Source: Caldimonas caldifontis
Lineage (GTDB): Bacteria; Pseudomonadota; Gammaproteobacteria; Burkholderiales; Burkholderiaceae_C
Length of the DNA: 64,000 nt
NCBI RefSeq assembly: GCF_002930615.1
Contig: NZ_PSNX01000006.1
Span: 1 to 64,000, forward strand
Reading direction: 5' to 3'
The notes under the pieces were generated by a model that had not been told where the DNA came from, did not search any database, and worked only from the letters and a program-made list of their open reading frames with translations. Positions within the stretch are counted from its first letter, which is position 1. Each line of letters begins with the position of its first letter. The translations under genes were made by a program, and so were the position numbers. Below are positions 57,842 to 64,000 of this stretch, one piece after another.

Positions 57842-59224
57842 TCAGGTTCCGCCTGGGAACTCCAGGCAGAACCGGGTCCTGCCCTGCGCGGACGTCACGC
57901 TGATCGATCCTCCATGGGTTTGCATAATGGCGCGGGTAATCGCCAATCCCAGCCCTGCGCCGTCGGTTTCCGGATGTGACCGCGATGGGTCGGCCCGGTA
58001 AAAGCGATCGAACAGGCGCGGCAAGATCTTCGGCTCGATGTCCTCGCCGGTGTTCTCGACGCTCACCCGGGTGGCTTGGGAAGACTGGCTGATCTCGATC
58101 GTGACCTCGCCATGTGGCGGCGTGTGGCGCAGCGCGTTCGAAAGCAGATTGCTCAGGGCACGGCGGAACATCAAGCGATCACCGACGATCTCGCCCTCAC
58201 CACGCTGAGCCAGTCTGACGCCCTTCTCATCGGCGACCGCCTCATAGAACTCAATCAGGGCGTGCGTTTCCTCGGCTGCCGAGAAACGTTCCCGGTTCGG
58301 CAGCATCATCCCGCGTTCGGCCTTGGCCAGGAACAGCATATCGGACACCATGCGGCCCAGACGCTGCAGTTCCTCGGCATTGGAAGCCAGAATCTCCCGG
58401 TAGGTATCGGCATCCCGCCGGGTAGCCAACGCGACCTGGGTCTGGGTCAGCAGGTTGCTCAGGGGGGTGCGCAGCTCATGCGCCAGATTCGACGAGAACT
58501 CCGACAGTCGCGTGAACGCGTCTTCCAGCCGGTCCAGCATCTTGTTGAGTTCGTGAGCCAGATCGGCCATTTCGATGGGTACCGCCTCGACGGGCATGCG
58601 CTGGTGCAGCCGCTGGCTCGTGAGCGTGGTGGCTCTGGATTTCATGGCACGCAATGGCGCCAGCCCCTTGTACGCGGCAAACCAGCTCAGCAAGCCACAG
58701 ATGACGATCGTCACGACGGCATAGGTCATCAGGGTGCGCCGCAACTCCAGCATGAACCGTGTGTGATGCGCCGTGTCCATGGCAACGAGGATGTCCAGCC
58801 GCGTCGTTGCGTCATAGGCTGGAATAACCCGGACACGCATCCCGCGAAACGCCTGCCCTGCGTCGGCCCAATGGATCAGCGCGTCGTTGCCGTTGCCTTC
58901 ATCCGCCGGTGACAGTTCGCGCGGGAGGCGAAATCCTTCGGACTGGAAGAGCGTTTCACCTTTCGAATCGTGGACGCTGACGTACAGCCCGTGATGGTGG
59001 CTCAATGCCTCACGCAGCAGCCACTTGGCGTCCTCGGTCGAATTGGATCGCGCCAAAATATCCTCGATCAGGTGCTGCTTGTCCTGCAGCGCCATGTGAT
59101 CCAGCTCGATGAAATGCCGCTCGGATGCAGCGATGACCAACAAGGCCAATCCAAACACCACAGCCCCAGCCGCCAACGTAAAGAAGAGGGTGAGCCGGGT
59201 CGTCAGTGACAGGGAGCGAAACAT
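57842..59224 (-). CDS. copS: heavy-metal sensor histidine kinase CopS/CusS
   Basis: 460 residues. Two membrane helices (about 11-33 and 163-186, TYAVVTIVICGLLSWFAAY) frame a periplasmic sensor domain with several His (LSHHHGLYVSV). Then HAMP, the H-box LSEFSSNLAHELRTPLSNLL, N-box SNLLSNALRHTPPHGEV and G-boxes GAGLGLAITRAIMQTHGG. It senses periplasmic Cu(I)/Ag(I) and phosphorylates CopR. It directly abuts copR. Confidence 0.9.
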   Translation of the reverse strand: MFRSLSLTTRLTLFFTLAAGAVVFGLALLVIAASERHFIELDHMALQDKQHLIEDILARSNSTEDAKWLLREALSHHHGLYVSVHDSKGETLFQSEGFRLPRELSPADEGNGNDALIHWADAGQAFRGMRVRVIPAYDATTRLDILVAMDTAHHTRFMLELRRTLMTYAVVTIVICGLLSWFAAYKGLAPLRAMKSRATTLTSQRLHQRMPVEAVPIEMADLAHELNKMLDRLEDAFTRLSEFSSNLAHELRTPLSNLLTQTQVALATRRDADTYREILASNAEELQRLGRMVSDMLFLAKAERGMMLPNRERFSAAEETHALIEFYEAVADEKGVRLAQRGEGEIVGDRLMFRRALSNLLSNALRHTPPHGEVTIEISQSSQATRVSVENTGEDIEPKILPRLFDRFYRADPSRSHPETDGAGLGLAITRAIMQTHGGSISVTSAQGRTRFCLEFPGGT

Positions 59225-59908
59225 TCAGCGCTCCTCCGGTGCTTCCAATACGTAACCCATGCCACGTACGGTGTGGATCAGCTTGACCTCATGACCCTCA
59301 TCAATCTTCGCGCGCAAGCGCCGGATGGCCACCTCGATCACATTGGTATCGCTGTCGAAATTCATGTCCCAGACCTGCGAGGCGATCAGCGAGCGGGGCA
59401 GGACCTCGCCATGACGGCGCATCAGCAGTTCCAGCAAGCCGAACTCTTTGGCACTCAGACTGATCCGTCGCCCGCCGCGTGAAACGCGTCGGCGCAGCAG
59501 GTCCAGTTCGAGATCGGCCACGCGCAGCACGGTGCTCTCGTTGCCACTGCGCCCCCGGCGCAGGATCGTGCGCACGCGGGCCAGCAATTCGGCAAAGGAG
59601 AAAGGCTTGACCAGATAGTCGTCCGCACCGAGTTCAAGGCCTTTGACCCGGTCTTCCACCTGATCGCGTGCGGTCAGGAACAGCACCGGCATCTGCAGGC
59701 CGCGATGGCGCAAGGACTGCAGTACCTGCCAGCCGTCGAGGCCGGGCAGCATCACATCCAGGATGACCAGGTCGTACTCGCCCTGCAAGGCCAGGTGCAG
59801 ACCATCGGCGCCGTCTTGCGCCAGATCGACCACGAAACCCGCTTCGCTCAAGCCTTGTCGCAGGTAGTCGCCCGTTTTGGGTTCATCTTCGACGATCAAT
59901 ATCTTCAT
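59225..59908 (-). CDS. copR: copper response regulator CopR/CusR
   Basis: 227 residues. Receiver domain with acidic pocket ([15 protein letters not shown]), phospho-Asp in [17 protein letters not shown], and the conserved Lys in [17 protein letters not shown]. The C-terminal winged HTH ([20 protein letters not shown], then [14 protein letters not shown]) is OmpR-type. It activates the divergent copA operon through the box at 59972-59987. One operon with copS. Confidence 0.93.
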   Translation of the reverse strand: MKILIVEDEPKTGDYLRQGLSEAGFVVDLAQDGADGLHLALQGEYDLVILDVMLPGLDGWQVLQSLRHRGLQMPVLFLTARDQVEDRVKGLELGADDYLVKPFSFAELLARVRTILRRGRSGNESTVLRVADLELDLLRRRVSRGGRRISLSAKEFGLLELLMRRHGEVLPRSLIASQVWDMNFDSDTNVIEVAIRRLRAKIDEGHEVKLIHTVRGMGYVLEAPEER

Positions 59909-59971
59909 GCGGATGCTCGGCCGTATCCGATAAACGCCAGTGTGACGATTTTTAGCGCACCTGACGCATTG

Positions 59972-59987
59972 ATGACAAACATGTAAT
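59972..59987 (+). promoter_or_regulatory. candidate CopR box
   Basis: ATGACA (59972-59977), four bases, TGTAAT (59982-59987): an imperfect dyad of the cop/cus box type, lying between divergent copR and copA, about 96 bases before copA. One mismatch between arms. Confidence 0.5.
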
Positions 59988-60083
59988 CGTTCAGACAGCT
60001 TCCTGACAGCGGTGCGCCCCTAGCATCCCAGCACTCATCCGCCGAATTAGAAACTCACTGCAGAAACTCTCCGCGAGGATCCC

Positions 60084-61943
60084 ATGCCCCCTTTGAGACC
60101 GTTTCATTCACCATGGCCGTCCGTGCCCTCGCGGCGGCGCTTCGTGCGCGGCTTGGTCGCCGGCGGCGTGATGGTCGGCCTGTCACCCTGGGTGCGTGCT
60201 GCGGCGCAGGGGCTGGCCGACACGCGCACGGGTGCGGCGCCCGTGCTCAGCGGCACGAACATCGACCTGGTGGTTGCCGAGTCGCCGGTCAACTTCACCG
60301 GCAGGCCAAGGATGGCGACCACCATCAACGGCTCCATCCCGGCGCCAACGCTCAAACTTCGGGAAGGCGACACGGTCACCATCCGCGTCACCAACCGCCT
60401 GCGCGAGGCCACCTCGATCCACTGGCACGGGATCATCCTGCCCTACCAGATGGACGGGGTGCCTGGGGTCAGTTTCCCGGGCATCGCCCCTGGCGAAACC
60501 TTCACCTACCAGTTTCGCCTCGAACAAACCGGCACCTACTGGTATCACTCGCACTCCGGCATGCAGGAGCAGACCGGCATGTACGGGGCCTTGATCGTCG
60601 AGCCGCGTGAGGCAGACCCCATCCGCGCCGACCGCGACCATGTCGTGCTGCTGTCCGACTGGACCGACGAAGACCCCATGCGGGTGCTCGCCAAGCTCAA
60701 GGCGCAAAGCGACTACTACAACTTCAATCAGCCGACGGCGATCGATTTTTTCCGTGACGTGGCCGACATGGGGCTCTCCCGCGCACTGGACAAGCGTGCG
60801 ATGTGGAACCAGATGCGGATGAACCCGACCGATCTGGCCGATCTCTCGGGGGCGACATTGACCTACCTGATGAACGGCGTCACCCCTGCCGGCAATTGGA
60901 CTGGCCTGTTCCGGCCGGGCGAGCGCGTGCGTCTGCGGTTCATCAACGGCGCGGCCAACACCTTCTACGACGTGCGCATCCCGGGGCTCAAGATGACGGT
61001 GGTGCAAAGCGACGGGCAGAACGTCGAGCCCGTGACCGTCGATGAGTTCCGCTTCGGGCCGGGCGAGACCTACGACGTGATCGTCACGCCCCGAGAGGAC
61101 GCCTACACGATCTTCGCGCAATCGATGGATCGAACCGGCTTCGCCCGCGGCACGCTCGCGGTGCGCGAGGGCTTGAGCGCCGCCGTGCCTGCGCTCGATC
61201 CCGTCGAATGGCTCACCATGGCCGACATGATGGGCGCGATGGACCACGGCGCGATGGGGCATGGCGGCTCGGCCATGGGCGCGATGGACCACGGCGCGAT
61301 GGGCCACGACATGCCGGGCATGAAGCACGACATGTCCGGCATGAACCATGGCGCGATGGCCATGGATCACGGCCAGCACGCGATGCATGGCATGACAGGC
61401 GGCGCGATGGCCAAGCACAGCGCCACGGTCCGTCACGCACGCACGGAATACGGCCCAAGCACGGATATGCGGGTGGACATGCCGCGCACCAATCTTGACG
61501 ATCCGGGCATTGGCCTGCGCAACAACGGCCGGCGCGTGCTGACGCTGGCCGACCTCAAAACGATCGGCGGCCCTCTCGATCCTCGCGGGGCCGAGCGCGA
61601 GATCGAGCTGCACCTCACCGGCAACATGGAGCGCTATACCTGGTCGCTCGACGGCCTCGAGTTCGGCAAGAGCACGCCGGTGCATCTGAAGTATGGCGAG
61701 CGGGTGCGCATCATCCTGCACAACGACACGATGATGACCCACCCGATGCATTTGCATGGGCTGTGGAGCGAGGTGGAAACACCCGACGGGCAGTTCCTGG
61801 TGCGTCGCCACACCATCCCGGTGCAGCCCGCGCAGCGCGTCAGCTTCCTCGTGACCGCCGACGCCCTGGGGCGTTGGGCCTGGCACTGCCACCTGATGTT
61901 GCACATGGACATGGGCATGTTCCGTGTGGTGGTCGTGTCATGA
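60084..61943 (+). CDS. copA: CopA multicopper oxidase
   Basis: 619 residues. A Tat signal (SRRRFVRGLVAGGVMVGLSP at 16-35) exports the folded enzyme. Copper ligands: IHWHGIILPYQMDG, WYHSHSGMQEQTGMYG, HPMHLHGLW and WHCHLMLHMDMGMFR (type 1, 2 and 3 sites). A Met/His-rich stretch at about 375-450 (many DHGAMGH repeats) stores or binds Cu(I). The enzyme oxidises and sequesters periplasmic copper. First gene of copA-copB, with copB starting in its stop. Confidence 0.95.
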   Translation: MPPLRPFHSPWPSVPSRRRFVRGLVAGGVMVGLSPWVRAAAQGLADTRTGAAPVLSGTNIDLVVAESPVNFTGRPRMATTINGSIPAPTLKLREGDTVTIRVTNRLREATSIHWHGIILPYQMDGVPGVSFPGIAPGETFTYQFRLEQTGTYWYHSHSGMQEQTGMYGALIVEPREADPIRADRDHVVLLSDWTDEDPMRVLAKLKAQSDYYNFNQPTAIDFFRDVADMGLSRALDKRAMWNQMRMNPTDLADLSGATLTYLMNGVTPAGNWTGLFRPGERVRLRFINGAANTFYDVRIPGLKMTVVQSDGQNVEPVTVDEFRFGPGETYDVIVTPREDAYTIFAQSMDRTGFARGTLAVREGLSAAVPALDPVEWLTMADMMGAMDHGAMGHGGSAMGAMDHGAMGHDMPGMKHDMSGMNHGAMAMDHGQHAMHGMTGGAMAKHSATVRHARTEYGPSTDMRVDMPRTNLDDPGIGLRNNGRRVLTLADLKTIGGPLDPRGAEREIELHLTGNMERYTWSLDGLEFGKSTPVHLKYGERVRIILHNDTMMTHPMHLHGLWSEVETPDGQFLVRRHTIPVQPAQRVSFLVTADALGRWAWHCHLMLHMDMGMFRVVVVS

Positions 61944-62884
61944 AACTCATCCCAAGTAGATTCGCCATGAAACCCTGCTCTCTCTTCACGGCGGCGCTGG
62001 TGCTGCTCGGTGCGGCGCCCGTCTGGGCGCAAACACCGACGGAAGGCGGCGCCCATGCCGCGCACTCGGGCGCGGCTGCCGCCCCAACGCGCGCCCCATC
62101 GTCCGCGAACGCCACCATGGACCACGGCAGCATGCGCATGCAAGGCGGAGCCGCCCCCGCCGATGCCCGCGATCCGCACGCGTATGCCAATGGCTTGACC
62201 TTGGAGTCGGGCCCGTACGCATTTCCTGGGCCACGGCAACTGCGGCTGTCCGATGAACATGCGTTTGGCAGCGTGCTCCTCGATCGCCTGGAGCGCGTCG
62301 ACACGAAGGACGGCAACGCCACCGCCTATGAGGCGCAAGCCTGGTTCGGCGGCACCTACGACCGCCTGGTCCTCAAGGCCGAAGGGGACGTCGCCGACGG
62401 CAAACTGGAGGAGGCACGCACCGAGGTCCTTTGGGGCCACGCGGTGGCTCCGTTCTGGGACACCCAACTCGGGGTGCGGCAGGACAGCGGCGCCGGCCCT
62501 GACCGGACTTGGCTCGCTGTGGGCATCCAAGGGCTCGCCCCGTACTGGTTCGACGTCGATGCCACGGCCTACGTCGGCGGCGCGGGACGCACGGCACTGC
62601 GCCTGTCGGGCGAGTACGAGCTCCTGCTCACCCAGCGCCTGATTCTGCAGCCCCGCATGGAAGTCAATCTGTATGGCCGGCGCGATGAAGCGCGTGGCCT
62701 GGGCAGCGGGCTGGCCGATGCCACCACAGGGCTGCGCCTGCGTTACGAATTCTCGCGCCAGTTCGCGCCCTATGTCGGCGTCGAATGGGCGGGCAAGTTT
62801 GGACAGACGGCGGATTTTGCGCGCGCCGAAGGGCAGCGCACCCGGCAAACGCGGTATGTGGCGGGCGTGCGCCTGTGGTTCTAG
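61940..62884 (+). CDS. copB: CopB outer-membrane copper-binding protein
   Basis: 314 residues. A signal peptide (MKPCSLFTAALVLLGAAPVW) starts at the second Met (61967). A Met/His-rich region (TMDHGSMRMQGG) follows, then the beta-barrel (YEAQAWFGGTYDRLVLKAEG, LGVRQDSGAGPDRTWLAVGI, ending in Phe). CopB holds copper at the outer membrane. The ATG at 61940 overlaps the copA stop; the ATG at 61967 gives a tidier signal peptide, but no ribosome site is seen before it. Confidence 0.92.
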   Translation: MKLIPSRFAMKPCSLFTAALVLLGAAPVWAQTPTEGGAHAAHSGAAAAPTRAPSSANATMDHGSMRMQGGAAPADARDPHAYANGLTLESGPYAFPGPRQLRLSDEHAFGSVLLDRLERVDTKDGNATAYEAQAWFGGTYDRLVLKAEGDVADGKLEEARTEVLWGHAVAPFWDTQLGVRQDSGAGPDRTWLAVGIQGLAPYWFDVDATAYVGGAGRTALRLSGEYELLLTQRLILQPRMEVNLYGRRDEARGLGSGLADATTGLRLRYEFSRQFAPYVGVEWAGKFGQTADFARAEGQRTRQTRYVAGVRLWF

Positions 62885-62937
62885 CAGCGCCCACGCACAA
62901 CCACGATCTCATTCACGAATCCCATCAGGAGCATCCA

Positions 62938-63453
62938 ATGATGAAGAAAACCTTGAGCGTTTTGGCGCTGAGCGCGTTGCCTGTGTTGGCGCTGGCCGCC
63001 GGCAATCATCAGGGCGGCCATGGCATGGCCGGGCACGACATGCAAGGCATGCACGGTTCGATGCACGGTGGCGCATCACACTCCAACGTCGGCAAACCAG
63101 GCGATCCCGCCAAGGTCGACCGCACCATCGAGGTGGTCATGGACGACTCGATGCGGTTCACGCCCGCCACCATCACGGTCAAAAAGGGCGAGACGATCCG
63201 CTTCTTTGTCAAAAACGCGGGCAAGGTGCCGCATGAAATGGTGGTCGGCTCCTTGCAGGAGCTCAAAGAACACGCTGAGATGATGCGCAAGATGCCCCAG
63301 ATGCAGCATGCCGAGCCGAACATGGTGACGCTCCAGCCTGGCCAGCGCGGCGGGCTGGTTTGGCAGTTCGATCAGCCCGGTACGGTGGACTTCGCCTGCC
63401 TCATCCCCGGCCATATGGAAGCGGGCATGGTGGGCAAGATCGTCGTCGAGTAA
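62938..63453 (+). CDS. periplasmic cupredoxin (CopI-like)
   Basis: 171 residues. Signal peptide KKTLSVLALSALPVLALAAG, then a His/Met-rich stretch (GGHGMAGHDMQGMHGSMHGG), then a plastocyanin-type domain: RFTPATITVKKGETIRFFVK, NAGKVPHEMVV (first copper His) and FACLIPGHMEAGMVG (Cys, His and Met ligands). Such proteins carry copper in the periplasm and are common in cop loci. The ATG at 62938 is followed by a second at 62941. The ribosome site CAGGAG is upstream. Confidence 0.9.
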   Translation: MMKKTLSVLALSALPVLALAAGNHQGGHGMAGHDMQGMHGSMHGGASHSNVGKPGDPAKVDRTIEVVMDDSMRFTPATITVKKGETIRFFVKNAGKVPHEMVVGSLQELKEHAEMMRKMPQMQHAEPNMVTLQPGQRGGLVWQFDQPGTVDFACLIPGHMEAGMVGKIVVE

Positions 63454-63477
63454 GCAGCGTCACCGGGGGTCCTTGTC

Positions 63478-63960
63478 ATGCACCAAACCGGTGATCAACC
63501 GTTCCCCCGGCGGCGCAGGCTGCTGCTGGCGGTGCTTGCGCTGAGTCTTCCCTCCCTGGCACCAGCCGCCGCACCGCAGACGCTTGCCGTGCAGGTGTGG
63601 AAGGACCCGAACTGTGGGTGTTGCAAGGACTGGATTGCCCACCTGGAGAAAAGCGGATTCCGCGTGAGTGCCGTCGACCAGGGCAACAGCGCAGCCCGCA
63701 CTCGCCTCGGGATGCCGCAGAAATTCGGTTCCTGCCATACGGCCCTGATCCAGGGCTATGTGATCGAAGGCCACGTACCCGCAACGGACATCCAGCGGCT
63801 GCTCAAGGAAAAGCCCCAAGCCCTGGGCTTGGCGGTGCCGGGCATGCCCATTGGTTCACCCGGCATGGATGGTGTCGCCTACGGAGGACGCCGTGATGCC
63901 TACAAAGTCTTGCTGGTTGGGAAAGACGGAGCAGCGCAAGTTTTCGGTTCTTATCCGTGA
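63478..63960 (+). CDS. DUF411 copper-associated protein
   Basis: 160 residues. A signal peptide (RRRLLLAVLALSLPSLAPAA) is followed by VQVWKDPNCGCCKDWIAHLE, whose CGCC motif is the DUF411 hallmark, then FGSCHTALIQGYVIEGHVPA. DUF411 proteins accompany copper-resistance genes; the thiols probably bind copper. It lies 24 bases after the cupredoxin gene and ends the visible part of the operon. Confidence 0.9.
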   Translation: MHQTGDQPFPRRRRLLLAVLALSLPSLAPAAAPQTLAVQVWKDPNCGCCKDWIAHLEKSGFRVSAVDQGNSAARTRLGMPQKFGSCHTALIQGYVIEGHVPATDIQRLLKEKPQALGLAVPGMPIGSPGMDGVAYGGRRDAYKVLLVGKDGAAQVFGSYP

Positions 63961-64000
63961 AGAAACCATGCACTGACCGTGTGCCGATTGGATCCATGAG

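Noticed and set aside
1-64000. CRISPR array
   Set aside because: No set of regularly spaced repeats was seen. The Cas4-like nuclease at 7984 belongs to the phage recombination genes.

Overview
The window is GC-rich, densely coding DNA typical of an environmental betaproteobacterium (Burkholderiales or Rhodocyclales is my inference from codon bias and from the mer, cop and recombinase families present; no rRNA or tRNA is visible to confirm it). It reads as a mosaic of mobile DNA: metal-resistance blocks at both ends, a nearly complete siphovirus-type prophage in the middle, and a large defence operon attached to the prophage's right side.

Layout. 1-319: the tail of an insertion-sequence transposase and a gene cut by it. 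415-2991: a four-gene serine-recombinase module (small protein, DUF2924, recombinase, HTH partner). 3001-4353: a minimal mercury locus (merR divergent from merT, merP and a Cys-rich protein) with no merA. 4536-12456: phage early genes: HTH proteins, Bro-N antirepressor, a Sak4-like ATPase, a possible ssDNA-binding protein, a Cas4-like nuclease, a primase-helicase, a RuvC-like resolvase. 12804-15481: two tandem ParB-methyltransferase fusions. 15538-16765: three small genes on the opposite strand. 16886-41329: terminase, head, tail and lysis genes in a lambda-like order, interrupted between portal and prohead protease by a cargo pair (cupin and WYL regulator, plus a likely ArsR relic). A GT2-like glycosyltransferase sits just behind the tail-tip gene. 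41411-42517: an XRE regulator and a DUF5131 (three-Cys-motif) protein.

42512-54913, on the minus strand, is the most interesting part. Eight tightly packed genes run RHH regulator, DUF499 ATPase, DUF3780, DarT, DarG, DUF1156 adenine methyltransferase, PLD/SNF2 helicase, TcmP. The order suggests that a methylation-type anti-phage system, an ADP-ribosylating toxin-antitoxin pair and the TcmP/three-Cys pair have been joined in one transcription unit under an RHH autoregulator whose probable promoter and operator can be read.

55542-63960: a CadR/PbrR-type regulator divergent from a cation efflux gene; scars of a second recombinase-partner gene and an EAL-domain gene; then a copper locus, copS and copR divergent from copA, copB, a cupredoxin and a DUF411 protein.

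No tyrosine integrase is present. The only recombinase is the serine enzyme at the left end, and a broken copy of its HTH partner lies at 57032-57238, on the far side of the prophage and defence operon. That hints that related recombinase modules once bordered this mosaic. No CRISPR array was seen.
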